64,000 bases of DNA from Cytophagaceae bacterium UBA7467 (GTDB taxonomy: Bacteria > Bacteroidota > Bacteroidia > Cytophagales > Spirosomataceae): NCBI GenBank assembly GCA_002479785.1, contig DLPD01000009.1, positions 26,066 to 90,065 on the forward strand, read 5' to 3'. A program made the position numbers and the translations under genes. Position 1 is the stretch's first letter. Each line of letters begins with the position of its first letter. The notes beneath the pieces were generated by a model, which was given only the letters and a program-made list of their open reading frames with translations, was not told the DNA's origin and ran no database searches. Below, one piece after another: positions 1 through 9,681 of this stretch.

Positions 1-1127
1 CGTGCGATGTGAGATTTATTGACGAATCGCGTTAAGCCCACTAATGCACCACGTGCATCTTGTTTCCAATAGGGCGCATATAAGCCAGAAAAGGCAGGTA
101 CGAAATAGCAACCGCCATTGTCGTCTACTTGCTTGGCCAGTTTTTCAATATCGGGGCTATTTTTAATGATTCCTAGATTATCGCGTAACCATTGGACAAG
201 CGCCCCCGTAATAGCCACTGAACCCTCTAATGCATAATGCACGGGTTCATTGCCTAATTGGTAGGCAACGGTGGTTAATAGACCAAATTGTGATGGGATT
301 GCTTTCGTTCCAGTATTCATTAATAAGAAACAGCCGGTTCCATAGGTATTTTTGCCTTGGCCGGGATCGAAGCAAGTTTGGCCTACTAAAGCCGCTTGTT
401 GATCCCCTAAAATTCCCGCTAATGGAACGCCACCAAGCACTCCTTTTGCCTTCGCATAGACTAAAGAACTAGATTTTATCTCCGGAAGCATCGCTTTCGG
501 TATGCTTAAAACGTTCAAAATATCGTCATCCCAGGCACAGGTTTGCAAGTCCATTAATTGGGTGCGACTTGCGTTCGTCACATCGGTGATGTGAATGCCG
601 CCATCAATTCCCCCTGTTAAATGCCAAGCGATGAATGTGTCCATCGTACCGAAAAGCGCATCACCTTTCTCCGCGTCTGCTCGCAATCCTTCGATGTTAT
701 TTAATAACCAGCGTAGTTTTAAACCACTGAAATAAGTGGCTAATGGAAGCCCCGTCTTAGCTCTAAAACGATCCATTCCGCCATCCTTCGCTAATTCGGC
801 TAGTTCTGAACCCACGCGCGTATCTTGCCAAACAATCGCATTATAATACGCCTTGCCTGTTTTTTTATTCCATACCACCGTCGTTTCCCGTTGGTTCGTG
901 ATGCCTACCGCCGATAAATCCTTCGCAGATAGGTTCGCTTTCCCAAGGGCCAGACCAATTACCTCTTGGGTATTTTTCCAAATCTCATGGGAATCATGCT
1001 CCACCCAGCCCGCTTGGGGATAGATTTGTTTGTGCTCTTTTTGGCCAACGGAAATAATTTCTCCAGCCTTATTAAATATGATAAAACGAGAACTCGTGGT
1101 TCCCTGATCGATTGATCCTACGTACAT
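1..1127 (-). CDS. glpK: Glycerol kinase, 3' part outside the window
   Basis: Phosphorylates glycerol to sn-glycerol-3-phosphate with ATP in the cytoplasm. About 375 codons are present, running without a stop from the ATG at 1127 to the window edge; the family is usually near 500 residues, so roughly the last quarter is missing. The N-terminal FGGY signature [10 protein letters not shown] is seen at residues 6-15, and the ATPase-fold motif [10 protein letters not shown] near residue 240. The gene starts 6 bases after the stop of the aquaglyceroporin gene, so the two are probably cotranscribed. glpD lies about 11 kb away and completes glycerol catabolism. Identity is firm; only the end is unseen. 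Confidence 0.96.
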   Translation of the reverse strand, partial: MYVGSIDQGTTSSRFIIFNKAGEIISVGQKEHKQIYPQAGWVEHDSHEIWKNTQEVIGLALGKANLSAKDLSAVGITNQRETTVVWNKKTGKAYYNAIVWQDTRVGSELAELAKDGGMDRFRAKTGLPLATYFSGLKLRWLLNNIEGLRADAEKGDALFGTMDTFIAWHLTGGIDGGIHITDVTNASRTQLMDLQTCAWDDDILNVLSIPKAMLPEIKSSSLVYAKAKGVLGGVPLAGILGDQQAALVGQTCFDPGQGKNTYGTGCFLLMNTGTKAIPSQFGLLTTVAYQLGNEPVHYALEGSVAITGALVQWLRDNLGIIKNSPDIEKLAKQVDDNGGCYFVPAFSGLYAPYWKQDARGALVGLTRFVNKSHIA

Positions 1128-1133
1128 AGTTAA

Positions 1134-1835
1134 TTAGTTGAGGGTCAAAATATAAGCACCTAAAACGGCTCCCACCGCTGGCCCTACCACCGGAATCCAG
1201 GCATAATCCCAGCCGGAATCGCCTTTATTCGGAATGGGTAAAATAGCATGCATGATGCGCGGTCCTAAATCACGGGCCGGATTAATGGCATAACCGGTCG
1301 TTCCACCTAAACCAAGTCCAATTGCCCAAACTAAAATTCCCACCATAAAGGGTCCTAGACCCGTTTCAATCGTAGAAAAAGTGCCTAAAGCGACTACCGC
1401 TAAGGCAGACGCAAAGGCTTCTGATATAAAATTGAAAGGGGTATTTTTAATAGCTGGATCTGTGCAAAAGGAAGCGCGAATGGCGCCTTTGTCCTGTGTA
1501 GCATCATAATGGGGCTTGTAGTGCAACCAAACTAATAATTGACCTAACATCGCTCCTAAAAGTTGAGCCCCAATGAAAGTAGGGAACAAACTCCAATCTC
1601 CTGATTTCACACAACCCGCGATGGTAACTATGGGATTTAAATGAGCTCCTGAACTGCCGAAATAAGTCGAAACATAAATGGCAATGGTTACCGCAAAGGC
1701 CCAAGCCGCTGCGATGGCTAATAAGCCGGTGCCACTTCCTTTCGTATCTTTTAATAACATATTGGCGACTACTCCATTTCCAAGGTATAATAGAGTAGCA
1801 GTTCCGGCGAGTTCGCCAATGAAAATAGATGACAT
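1134..1835 (-). CDS. glpF: Aquaglyceroporin (MIP family, GlpF-like)
   Basis: A six-helix inner-membrane channel of 233 residues, normal for the family, probably passing glycerol to the kinase encoded just downstream. The second NPA box is intact at residues 185-187, and the Asp after NPAR (NPARDLGP) is the residue typical of glycerol facilitators rather than strict water channels. The first box reads NPI (residues 67-69, HLNPIVT) instead of NPA. Start is the ATG at 1835, with a -7-like box about 27 bases upstream. Function as a glycerol channel rests on family and neighbourhood; effects of the NPI change are unknown. Confidence 0.93.
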   Translation of the reverse strand: MSSIFIGELAGTATLLYLGNGVVANMLLKDTKGSGTGLLAIAAAWAFAVTIAIYVSTYFGSSGAHLNPIVTIAGCVKSGDWSLFPTFIGAQLLGAMLGQLLVWLHYKPHYDATQDKGAIRASFCTDPAIKNTPFNFISEAFASALAVVALGTFSTIETGLGPFMVGILVWAIGLGLGGTTGYAINPARDLGPRIMHAILPIPNKGDSGWDYAWIPVVGPAVGAVLGAYILTLN

Positions 1836-1861
1836 AGTTTTAGGTTGTTATTTTGGTTTTC

Positions 1862-1869
1862 CAAAACTA
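1862..1869 (-). promoter_or_regulatory. Bacteroidota -7 box for glpF-glpK
   Basis: On the minus strand this reads TAGTTTTG, matching TAnnTTTG. It lies about 27 bases upstream of the glpF start. No convincing -33 TTTG is seen at the usual spacing. Confidence 0.5.
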
Positions 1870-1892
1870 TAAAATCTTCTCAATAAAAAAAT

Positions 1893-1900
1893 TATCTTTG
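1893..1900 (+). promoter_or_regulatory. Bacteroidota -7 box for ruvB
   Basis: TATCTTTG matches TAnnTTTG and lies 22 bases upstream of the ruvB ATG at 1923, giving a very short leader. It is back to back with the glpF box. Confidence 0.5.
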
Positions 1901-1922
1901 ATTTCAATTTGACAATTCAACG

Positions 1923-2948
1923 ATGCGTGAAGATTATTTAACCGGGGATGCGGAATCGCTGAACCCACAAGAAAAGGAGTTTGACAAAGCCTTACGCCCC
2001 TTAAGTTTTGAGGATTTTTCCGGCCAAGGTAAGATTGTGGATAACTTGCAAATCTTTGTGGGGGCTGCTAAAGCGCGCGAGGAAGCATTAGATCACGTTT
2101 TATTGCACGGGCCTCCGGGTTTAGGAAAAACAACCCTTTCGCACATAATCGCTAATGAATTAGGGTCTAGTTTAAAGATATCGTCCGGTCCGGTTCTCGA
2201 TAAACCCTCTGATTTAGCCGGTTTGCTAACGAATTTGCAACCTTACGACGTATTATTTATTGATGAAATTCACCGCTTAAATCCCATCGTGGAGGAATAT
2301 TTGTATTCGGCGATGGAGGATTACAAAATTGATATTATGTTGGATTCTGGCCCGAATGCGCGAAGCATTCAGATTGGGTTGAATCCATTTACTTTAATTG
2401 GAGCGACGACGAGAGCGGGATTATTGACTTCGCCATTACGCGCCCGTTTTGGGATTAATGCCCGTTTAGAATATTACGATGCCGCTTTATTGACCCAAAT
2501 CGTGAAGCGTTCTGCCTCTATTTTGGATATGCCTATCGACGAATCAGGGGCTTATGAAATTGCGAGACGCAGCCGTGGTACGCCGCGTATTGCAAATAAT
2601 TTATTGCGTCGTACGCGCGACTTCGCCCAAATGAAAGGCAACGGTTCCATCGATGTTAAAATCGCTGAGATTGCCTTGAATGCCTTGGATGTAGACCAAA
2701 ATGGCCTTGACGACATGGATAATCGTATCCTATTAACCATCATTGAGAAATTCAAGGGAGGCCCGGTAGGCCTAACGACGATTGCTACTGCCTGCGGCGA
2801 GGAGGCAGAAACCATAGAAGAAGTTTACGAACCTTTTTTAATACAAGAAGGATTCTTGAAGCGCACCTCGCGCGGACGGGAGGCCACAGAAAAAGCCTAC
2901 CGCCATGTGGGAATTACCCCTAAAGCGCAGACAGGAACCCTCTTTTAA
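1923..2948 (+). CDS. ruvB: Holliday junction branch migration helicase RuvB
   Basis: AAA+ motor ATPase that drives branch migration with RuvA during recombination and repair. The 341 residues match the family length. Walker A GPPGLGKT is at residues 63-70, Walker B DEIH at 114-117, the sensor motif GATTRAG at 160-166, and the arginine-finger region LRARFG follows. The C-terminal winged-helix DNA-binding domain ends near [11 protein letters not shown]. ruvA and ruvC are not in this window. The prolyl oligopeptidase gene begins 9 bases after the stop, so cotranscription is possible although the functions are unrelated. Confidence 0.98.
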   Translation: MREDYLTGDAESLNPQEKEFDKALRPLSFEDFSGQGKIVDNLQIFVGAAKAREEALDHVLLHGPPGLGKTTLSHIIANELGSSLKISSGPVLDKPSDLAGLLTNLQPYDVLFIDEIHRLNPIVEEYLYSAMEDYKIDIMLDSGPNARSIQIGLNPFTLIGATTRAGLLTSPLRARFGINARLEYYDAALLTQIVKRSASILDMPIDESGAYEIARRSRGTPRIANNLLRRTRDFAQMKGNGSIDVKIAEIALNALDVDQNGLDDMDNRILLTIIEKFKGGPVGLTTIATACGEEAETIEEVYEPFLIQEGFLKRTSRGREATEKAYRHVGITPKAQTGTLF

Positions 2949-2957
2949 TCTACACCT

Positions 2958-5060
2958 ATGTCAACAAGTAAAATGTTTATCGCAGGAATGATGTTTGTTT
3001 CTGCTAGTGCTTTGGCCCAAATGAAATACCCTCAAACAAAGAAAATTGATCACGTCGATAACTACCATGGAACGCAAGTGGCGGATCCTTATCGCTGGCT
3101 AGAAGATGATAATAGTGAGGAGACTAAGGCTTGGGTGAAGGCGCAAAACGAAGTGAGTTTTGGGTATTTAAACCAAATCCCACTACGCGATGAGTTCAAA
3201 AAGCGCATCGAAGCACTCAGCAATTATGAGAAAATCTCGGCGCCATCACGTAAAGGTGAATGGTATTATTTCTACAAAAACAGTGGATTGCAAAATCAAT
3301 CGGTTTTGTATCGCCAAAAAGGCCTTAATGGAAAGCCTGAATTAGTCATCGACCCGAACACCTTATCTAAAGAGGGTACCACTCGATTGACGGTTTTTTC
3401 GTTAGATAAAACAGGCAAATACGCCTGTGTAGGATTGAGCCTAAGTGGAAGTGACTGGCAAACCTACTATGTTCGAGACATGGATACCGGAAAAAATTTA
3501 GCAGACGAATTGAGCTGGGTAAAAGTGAGCGGCGTGGCCTGGAAAGGCAACGGCTTCTACTATTCACGTTATCCAGAACCTGGTAAAGGAAAAGAATTAA
3601 GTACGAAAAACGAGAATCACCAAGTGTGGTTTCATACGGTAGGTACTCCGCAATCTCAAGATCAATTGATTTACGAAGACCCTAAAAACCCACAGCGATT
3701 CCATACAGTTAGCACCTCGGATGATGAGCGCTTTGCGTACTTGACGATTTCGGATCGCGGGAAAGGCTTGGATGGAAATGCCCTTTGGGTGCTGGATGCC
3801 GCTAAAAAGGAGACGAAATTTAAACCGCTTGTGGCGGAACCTGGAAAATTTGATTTCAGCGTTGTGGACAATGATGGAGATGTGTTGATTTTAGAGACGA
3901 ATGAGGGTGCACCGAATAAAAAGATCGTGCGCGTGGATCCAGCTCATCCCGAGAAGTCGAATTGGAAAACCATCGTGGCAGAAAAAGCGGAGCCTTTGCA
4001 AGGGGTCAATACTGTAGGGAAACGTTTGTTCTTGACTTATTTAAAAGATGTAACATCGCGCGTAATTAGCTACGATTACAACGGTAAAGAATTAGGTTCG
4101 GTTCGTTTGCCAGGCCTAGGAAATGCTAGCGGTTTTGGGGGAGAAAAAGAAGACAAATTCACCTTCTATACTTATTCTTCCTTCAATTTCCCCCCTACCA
4201 TTTACCGCTATGATTTAGCATCGAACACATCGACTGTTTTTCAAAAGCCCGATTTAGCTTTTGATCCCACCGATTATACCGTCGTTCAAAAATTCTATCC
4301 ATCGAAAGACGGTACCCAAGTGCCGATGTTTATCGTCAGCAAAAAGGGAATTCAATTGAATGGTAAAAATCCAACCATCTTGTACGGTTACGGAGGATTT
4401 AATATCAGCTCTACTCCATCTTTCTCTGCTAGCCTCATTCCTTGGTTAGAAAAAGGAGGCATATATGTGGTAGCGAATTTACGCGGCGGAAGCGAGTATG
4501 GTGAAAAATGGCACGAAGCTGGTATGAAATTGAAAAAGCAGAATGTGTTTGATGATTTCATTGCGGGAGCTGAATATTTGATTCGCGAGAAATACACATC
4601 GCCAGCTTATTTAGCGGCTTCTGGTCGTTCCAATGGCGGATTATTAGTAGGCGCTGCGATTAACCAGCGTCCGGATTTGTTCGCTGCTGCCTTGCCAGGT
4701 GTGGGAGTAATGGATATGCTACGTTTCCAAAAATTCACCATCGGTTGGAACTGGGTAGCGGATTATGGCAGCAGTGATAATGCGGAGGAATTCAAAGCAT
4801 TGTATGCCTATTCTCCTTTACACAATATTAAGGCGATGAATTACCCAGCTACGATGGTCTTCACCTCAGATCACGATGACCGCGTGGTTCCGGCTCACTC
4901 CTTTAAATATGCGGCTACTCTTCAAGAGAAAAACACCGCTGCGAAACCGATGATCATTCGAATCGATACAAACAGTGGACATGGTTCATCGAACACTTCG
5001 AAGTTGATCGAACTAACGGCAGATTCTTATGCCTTTGTACTTTATAACATGGGGAAATAA
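2958..5060 (+). CDS. Secreted prolyl oligopeptidase (peptidase S9A)
   Basis: Serine peptidase that cleaves short peptides after proline. The 700 residues begin with a signal peptide ending near ALAQ (about residue 21), so it is exported, probably to the periplasm. The N-terminal seven-bladed propeller precedes an alpha/beta hydrolase domain. The catalytic Ser is about 558 in GRSNGG, the Asp lies in DHDDRVVP near 638-641, and the His is near 675 in SGHGSS. All three are intact. It follows ruvB by 9 bases and is closed by a strong hairpin terminator shared with the convergent gene. Family assignment is firm; the natural substrate is unknown. Confidence 0.95.
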   Translation: MSTSKMFIAGMMFVSASALAQMKYPQTKKIDHVDNYHGTQVADPYRWLEDDNSEETKAWVKAQNEVSFGYLNQIPLRDEFKKRIEALSNYEKISAPSRKGEWYYFYKNSGLQNQSVLYRQKGLNGKPELVIDPNTLSKEGTTRLTVFSLDKTGKYACVGLSLSGSDWQTYYVRDMDTGKNLADELSWVKVSGVAWKGNGFYYSRYPEPGKGKELSTKNENHQVWFHTVGTPQSQDQLIYEDPKNPQRFHTVSTSDDERFAYLTISDRGKGLDGNALWVLDAAKKETKFKPLVAEPGKFDFSVVDNDGDVLILETNEGAPNKKIVRVDPAHPEKSNWKTIVAEKAEPLQGVNTVGKRLFLTYLKDVTSRVISYDYNGKELGSVRLPGLGNASGFGGEKEDKFTFYTYSSFNFPPTIYRYDLASNTSTVFQKPDLAFDPTDYTVVQKFYPSKDGTQVPMFIVSKKGIQLNGKNPTILYGYGGFNISSTPSFSASLIPWLEKGGIYVVANLRGGSEYGEKWHEAGMKLKKQNVFDDFIAGAEYLIREKYTSPAYLAASGRSNGGLLVGAAINQRPDLFAAALPGVGVMDMLRFQKFTIGWNWVADYGSSDNAEEFKALYAYSPLHNIKAMNYPATMVFTSDHDDRVVPAHSFKYAATLQEKNTAAKPMIIRIDTNSGHGSSNTSKLIELTADSYAFVLYNMGK

Positions 5061-5062
5061 TA

Positions 5063-5095
5063 AAAAAAGCCTGGAAATTCAATTCCAGGCTTTTT
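5063..5095. terminator. Bidirectional rho-independent terminator
   Basis: Perfect 8-bp stem GCCTGGAA/TTCCAGGC (5069-5076 with 5083-5090), 6-base loop, flanked by an A tract and a T tract. It sits between two convergent genes and can stop both. Confidence 0.9.
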
Positions 5096-5116
5096 CATTC
5101 TCAAACCTTAAGCGGA

Positions 5117-5911
5117 TTATTTTACTTCTACTCTTCTAACAGCGCCATCATTTCCTTGTGTTACACGTAAGAAATACACACCAGCAGCGGCTTTCTTTAA
5201 GTCAATTTGACCTAAGTAATCGCCTTGGAAATCTTTTACGGTTTCAGTCGCGATTTCTTTTCCATTGACATCAGAAACAGCAATCGTCACATTTCCTTTA
5301 GTAGGTGCGCTAAAGCGTACATTGATCTTACCATTGAATGGTTGATTTTGCTTACCTGAAAGACCTTGAATGGTTTTAGATCCTTTTTCTTGTGCCCATT
5401 TTTGTAATTTTTTTAGGCCTTTTTGGGGACTACCCATAGGTCCATCTAATTGAATTTTGAATTCTTTTTCTAAGCCCTCAGGACCACCTTCTCCACGGAA
5501 GATCATGACATTCGCATCGCCTGCATGCGCACCTGGAGCAACAGGTGCCATAGCCATTCCTGGTCCGCCACGGCGAATAATGACACGCTTGTCTGCACCC
5601 CCTTCAGCGCCACCTTCAATTTTTTCGATGATGACATTTCCCGGCTGGTCTGACGTACGGGAATGTGATTTATTCACATCCACACGAATGATTTTTTTCT
5701 TACCACCCGATGTGGTTACGTTGATATCCAATGAGTCAGTCAATTTTTTTAATTCAGCATCTGCCTGATCTAAATCGCCGAATTTTTTCTCGATGACACG
5801 TTCTTTACCATTTTCGTTGATGACCACTTTAATGGTTGCTTCTTTTTTTTCTTGTGCGAAAGCAGCTGTGGAAATGCATGCGGCTAGCGCGGTTACAAAT
5901 AAGTATTTCAT
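5117..5911 (-). CDS. Secreted protein with T9SS C-terminal sorting domain
   Basis: 264 residues from the ATG at 5911. A longer reading from 5953 exists, but it would place the -7 box inside the gene and bury the signal peptide (MKYLFVTALAACISTAAFAQ). The middle is Gly/Lys-rich with no recognised enzyme fold. The last 75 residues or so look like a type IX secretion sorting domain: a beta-rich stretch with DVNGKEI, then GVYFLRVTQG and a basic end, usually cleaved at the outer membrane. It is transcribed divergently from a histidine kinase/response regulator operon, which may regulate it. Specific function is unknown. Confidence 0.8.
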   Translation of the reverse strand: MKYLFVTALAACISTAAFAQEKKEATIKVVINENGKERVIEKKFGDLDQADAELKKLTDSLDINVTTSGGKKKIIRVDVNKSHSRTSDQPGNVIIEKIEGGAEGGADKRVIIRRGGPGMAMAPVAPGAHAGDANVMIFRGEGGPEGLEKEFKIQLDGPMGSPQKGLKKLQKWAQEKGSKTIQGLSGKQNQPFNGKINVRFSAPTKGNVTIAVSDVNGKEIATETVKDFQGDYLGQIDLKKAAAGVYFLRVTQGNDGAVRRVEVK

Positions 5912-5935
5912 ATTTTTTTGGTTTTTGATCCGGTG

Positions 5936-5943
5936 CAAACTTA
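5936..5943 (-). promoter_or_regulatory. -7 box for the T9SS-sorted protein
   Basis: Minus strand TAAGTTTG, matching TAnnTTTG, 25 bases upstream of the ATG at 5911. It supports the short start. Confidence 0.5.
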
Positions 5944-6008
5944 CGAAAAGCAACTGTTTACTGAATGTTAAAGAGTGTTAATGTGATGAGCGGCTGCTAT
6001 TTATCCCT

Positions 6009-6016
6009 TACATTTG
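6009..6016 (+). promoter_or_regulatory. -7 box for the histidine kinase operon
   Basis: TACATTTG matches TAnnTTTG and lies 17 bases before the ATG at 6034. It falls inside the longer possible reading from 5965, which argues for the 6034 start. Confidence 0.55.
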
Positions 6017-6033
6017 CAGAGAATTTTTGTTCT

Positions 6034-7719
6034 ATGTCGAAACGAAAAATACGCTTATTGATTGCATTAATGTCTTTTGCCCTCTTAGGATTAATTGGGT
6101 TTCAGGCTTATTGGTTGCGTTTCATGCTTGAAACAAAACGAGAGAATTTTGCCAAAGATGTGCGCAATAGCCTCGAGCAAGTGGTCAGAAAGCTAGAGAA
6201 GCAAGAGATTTTGGTTCTAGCGGAACGCCAAAAAAAATTCGAAAGTATAGCCACTAAAAAGGCGAAACCTAAGCCTACTCCTGCCTATATTCCAGATCCC
6301 ATTATTCAAGAAGAACACCCTGTTTTAGCGCAACCACGTCAAGATGTTATTTTTGTGCGTAAATCATTTATGCTTCCTAATGGTCAACTAGCTGAGGTAA
6401 CAGAGGAATTCACTGTGGATGAAGACCCAGATGAGATGAGACAGCGGATTCAGGTGGAGAAGGAGATGAACCGAATCTTTAGACGAGAGCAGCAAAAAGT
6501 ATTGAAAAAGATACAACGTCGTTCAAATCGTGTTATTCAAAACCTAGGAGATCGCCAGGCACAAATGCAAGCGAAACTGGTTCAAGAGAAATCAGAGCGC
6601 CAAGATTTAGAGAGAGTGCTTCAAAAAACGCAATTAGCTAAAGAAGTGTTTTCTGATTTCTTATTCAAAGAAAGACCCATACTTCAACGCATTCAACCGG
6701 GCTATTTGGATAGCTTGATCAGAAAGGAATTAACTGATAAGGGAGTAAATCTGGATTATTCTTTTGGTATTCAAAGCTCGCCTAAGGTCTGGACTTATAC
6801 CTCCTCGCCTGAAATTAAGCAGCAAAAAGCGGTATTTGAGGCAGCCTTGTTCCCAAATGACATTCACCCCTCTAAAAATGTGTTGAAGATTTATTTCCCT
6901 GACAGTGGCACGTTTATATGGCAAACGATGGGACTTAGTTTAGCTGGTTCCGGTCTGCTATTATTAGTGATGATCGGTTGTTTTTACTTCGCCGTCTTGA
7001 CGATTCTTCGTCAAAAGAAATTAGCCTTAGTGAAGAATGACTTCATTAATAATATGACTCATGAGTTTAAAACGCCTATAACGTCGATTTCATTAGCGAC
7101 TCAATTGTTACAGGAGGAATTAAAGCCTGAGAAAAATGAGTCGATGTTACGTTATTTAGGAATCATCAAAGAAGAAAATACCCGTCTAGGGCAACAAGTG
7201 GAACGCGTATTACAAACCGCCCAAATGGAGAGGGAGGAAATCAGCCTTAAACGGAAGTCCGTGGATCTGGCTGCACTTATTCAACAGGTGGCGGAGATTA
7301 ATGGACCATTACTAGATTCGGTTAATGGTGCTTTGTCGCTTCATGTAGCAGATTTGCCTCCTTATATTTCCCTCGATGAAGTACATATTTCCAATGTGTT
7401 GAATAATTTAGTGGATAATGCGGTGAAATATAGCCCAGCGAATCCGAAGGTTGAAATACATGCACATCAGCAAGATCAAGGTGTTTTGATTTCTGTGAAA
7501 GACCAGGGTATGGGTATGCCAAAAGAAGCTTTAAGTAATATTTTTGATGCCTTTTACCGCGTACCCACCGGAAACGTACATAACGTCAAAGGTTTCGGTT
7601 TAGGTCTTAGTTACGTGAAGAAAATCGTGGAAGCCCACGGAGGAAAAGTGAACGTGAAGAGTAAATTAGGAGAAGGAAGTACATTTGAAATTTATTTGCC
7701 CTATGTCAAAGACGCCTGA
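6034..7719 (+). CDS. Membrane sensor histidine kinase
   Basis: 561 residues from the ATG at 6034. One N-terminal membrane helix (about residues 7-25) is followed by a long, charged, coiled-coil-rich periplasmic sensor of about 270 residues, a second helix (about 300-325), and the kinase core. The phospho-acceptor is His343 in MTHEFKTP. The ATPase domain shows the N box (NNLVDNAVKYSP), the G1 box (DQGMGMP), the F box (FDAFYRVP) and the G2 box (GFGLGLSYV). It overlaps the response regulator gene by 17 bases, so the pair is translationally coupled. The signal sensed is unknown; the Arg/Gln-rich coiled coil is not a domain I recognise. Confidence 0.93.
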   Translation: MSKRKIRLLIALMSFALLGLIGFQAYWLRFMLETKRENFAKDVRNSLEQVVRKLEKQEILVLAERQKKFESIATKKAKPKPTPAYIPDPIIQEEHPVLAQPRQDVIFVRKSFMLPNGQLAEVTEEFTVDEDPDEMRQRIQVEKEMNRIFRREQQKVLKKIQRRSNRVIQNLGDRQAQMQAKLVQEKSERQDLERVLQKTQLAKEVFSDFLFKERPILQRIQPGYLDSLIRKELTDKGVNLDYSFGIQSSPKVWTYTSSPEIKQQKAVFEAALFPNDIHPSKNVLKIYFPDSGTFIWQTMGLSLAGSGLLLLVMIGCFYFAVLTILRQKKLALVKNDFINNMTHEFKTPITSISLATQLLQEELKPEKNESMLRYLGIIKEENTRLGQQVERVLQTAQMEREEISLKRKSVDLAALIQQVAEINGPLLDSVNGALSLHVADLPPYISLDEVHISNVLNNLVDNAVKYSPANPKVEIHAHQQDQGVLISVKDQGMGMPKEALSNIFDAFYRVPTGNVHNVKGFGLGLSYVKKIVEAHGGKVNVKSKLGEGSTFEIYLPYVKDA

Positions 7720-8404
7720 AATATTAGTTGCTGAGGATGATCCAAATTTGGGTTTATTGTTAACGGAATTCCTAAAGAAGAAAGGTTATGCTGTTTCTTG
7801 GGCCCAGAATGGCGACGAAGCGCTTGATCTTTTTGTGAAGGGAAACTTCGATTTATGTCTATTAGACGTGATGATGCCTAAGAAAGACGGTTTCTCTTTG
7901 GCTAAAGACATCCGAGCAAATCACCAACAAGTGCCCATCATTTTCTTAACGGCAAAGTCGATGGAAGAAGATACCTTACAAGGCTTTAAAGTAGGGGCGG
8001 ATGATTACTTAACTAAGCCCTTCTCCATGGAGGTTTTAGTCGCACGTATGGAAGCCATCCTGCGTAGAAGTCATTCAGACAAGTCTGTGCCTAGTTTAGC
8101 GGATGAGATTGCACTTGGTAATTATACCTACATTCCGGGTAAAATGCGTTTAAGCATCGGAGATATGGAATTGAAGTTTACCCCTAAAGAGAACGAGTTA
8201 ATGAAGCTTTTGTGCGAGAACCTAGGTCGTCCGGTAAGCAGAAGTTATGCATTGAAGCTGATATGGGGAGATGATACGTATTTCAATGCCAGAAGTATGG
8301 ACGTGTATATGACTAAACTACGCAAGATGCTAAAAGAAGACCCTCGCGTCCAGTTGTTGAATCTGCACGGCGAGGGTTTCCGATTGAGTGTTGAAGGGCT
8401 CTAG
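7703..8404 (+). CDS. OmpR-family response regulator
   Basis: 233 residues from the ATG at 7703, which overlaps the end of the kinase gene. The receiver domain (about 1-120) has the acidic pair EDD, the phospho-acceptor Asp55 in LLDVMMP, a conserved Thr (LTAKS) and Lys (TKPFS). The C-terminal winged helix (about 135-233) ends in the usual VYMTKLRKML and GEGFRL pattern, so it binds DNA. It is the partner of the kinase upstream; the divergent T9SS-sorted gene is a plausible target (inference). Its stop overlaps the stop of serS on the other strand in a shared CTAG. Confidence 0.95.
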   Translation: MSKTPEILVAEDDPNLGLLLTEFLKKKGYAVSWAQNGDEALDLFVKGNFDLCLLDVMMPKKDGFSLAKDIRANHQQVPIIFLTAKSMEEDTLQGFKVGADDYLTKPFSMEVLVARMEAILRRSHSDKSVPSLADEIALGNYTYIPGKMRLSIGDMELKFTPKENELMKLLCENLGRPVSRSYALKLIWGDDTYFNARSMDVYMTKLRKMLKEDPRVQLLNLHGEGFRLSVEGL

Positions 8405-9672
8405 TTAATATGCGTAAAGCCTGTATAAGGGACTAATACCTCTGGAATCTTGATGCCGTCTGGTCCTTGGTTATTTTCTAAGATGGATGCCACGATACGT
8501 GGTAGGGCTAAAGCCGATCCATTCAATGTATGGCACAAGATCGATTTTCCATCGATTTTCGTTCTCAACTTCAAGCGATTCGCTTGGAAGGTTTCAAAGT
8601 TGCTCACTGAGCTTACCTCTAACCAACGGTTTTGGGCGCCTGACCAAGCTTCCATGTCGTAGGTTAAGGCCGAGGCAAATCCCATATCTCCACCGCATAA
8701 ACGCAAGACGCGGTAGTGCAAGCCAAGCTTTTGAAGTAATCCTTGAACGTGTAGCGACATTTCTTCTAGAGCCGCATACGAGTTTTCAGGCTTGTGGATT
8801 TGAACAATCTCAATCTTATCGAATTGATGCAAACGGTTCAAGCCACGAACGTGTGCTCCCCAAGATCCTGCTTCGCGACGGAAACAAGGCGTGTGGCCCA
8901 CATTTTTGATCGGTAATTCTTTCTCGTTGACAATGACATCCCGGTAAAGGTTCGTAATAGGCACTTCAGCAGTGGGAATTAAGAATAAACCTTCCTCTTT
9001 AGTGACATACATTTGGCCTTCTTTATCCGGCAATTGTCCTGTCCCAAACCCTGAATCTTCATTAATTAAGATGGGAGGTTGAATCTCATAATAACCCGCT
9101 TTGATCGCCTCATCTAAAAAGAAATTAATCAATGCGCGTTGTAAACGAGCCCCTTTTCCCTTGTAAACAGGGAAACCAGCCCCCGTAATTTTATTTCCTA
9201 AATCGAAATCGATGATGTCGTATTTCTTGATCAAATCCCAGTGAGGTTGTGCGTCTGCCGGTAACTCAGGGACAGAACCCCAAGTCAAAACGACTTCATT
9301 GTCATCTGCTGTTTTTCCTTGTGGTACTGAGCTGTGCGGAAGGTTAGGCAATGTGACCAATAAATCAGTTAACTCTTTCTCAGCAGCTTTGGCAGCCTCT
9401 TCCATTTCTTTAATGGATGCTTTTAGAGCGGAAGTCTCGGCACGTTTGCTTTCGGCTAATTCTTTTTGGCCGGATTGCATCAAAGCCCCAATTTCTTTCG
9501 CCGCTGCATTTGATTTCTCTAAAGCGGATTCCGCTTGTTGCAAAAGTGCTTTGCGCTGATCGTCTTGCGCGATCAATTGGGCTACGATTTCTGCAGCATT
9601 CGCAAAATGTTTCTTTTGTAAACCAGCGATGGTGGTTTCTTGATTCGCGCGAATAAAGGGTAAAGTTAACAT
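8401..9672 (-). CDS. serS: Seryl-tRNA synthetase
   Basis: Class II aminoacyl-tRNA synthetase of 423 residues, a normal length. The N-terminal 110 residues form the antiparallel coiled-coil arm that grips the long variable arm of tRNA-Ser. Motif 2 is seen as FRREAGSWG followed by RGLNRLHQFDK, and motif 3 as NGSALALPR near the end. It is last in the order ribH - aspartate kinase - serS, with gaps of 11 and 9 bases, suggesting one transcript. The tRNA-Ser(GGA) gene at 44.3 kb is one of its substrates. Confidence 0.98.
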   Translation of the reverse strand: MLTLPFIRANQETTIAGLQKKHFANAAEIVAQLIAQDDQRKALLQQAESALEKSNAAAKEIGALMQSGQKELAESKRAETSALKASIKEMEEAAKAAEKELTDLLVTLPNLPHSSVPQGKTADDNEVVLTWGSVPELPADAQPHWDLIKKYDIIDFDLGNKITGAGFPVYKGKGARLQRALINFFLDEAIKAGYYEIQPPILINEDSGFGTGQLPDKEGQMYVTKEEGLFLIPTAEVPITNLYRDVIVNEKELPIKNVGHTPCFRREAGSWGAHVRGLNRLHQFDKIEIVQIHKPENSYAALEEMSLHVQGLLQKLGLHYRVLRLCGGDMGFASALTYDMEAWSGAQNRWLEVSSVSNFETFQANRLKLRTKIDGKSILCHTLNGSALALPRIVASILENNQGPDGIKIPEVLVPYTGFTHIN

Positions 9673-9681
9673 AGCTCGGTT

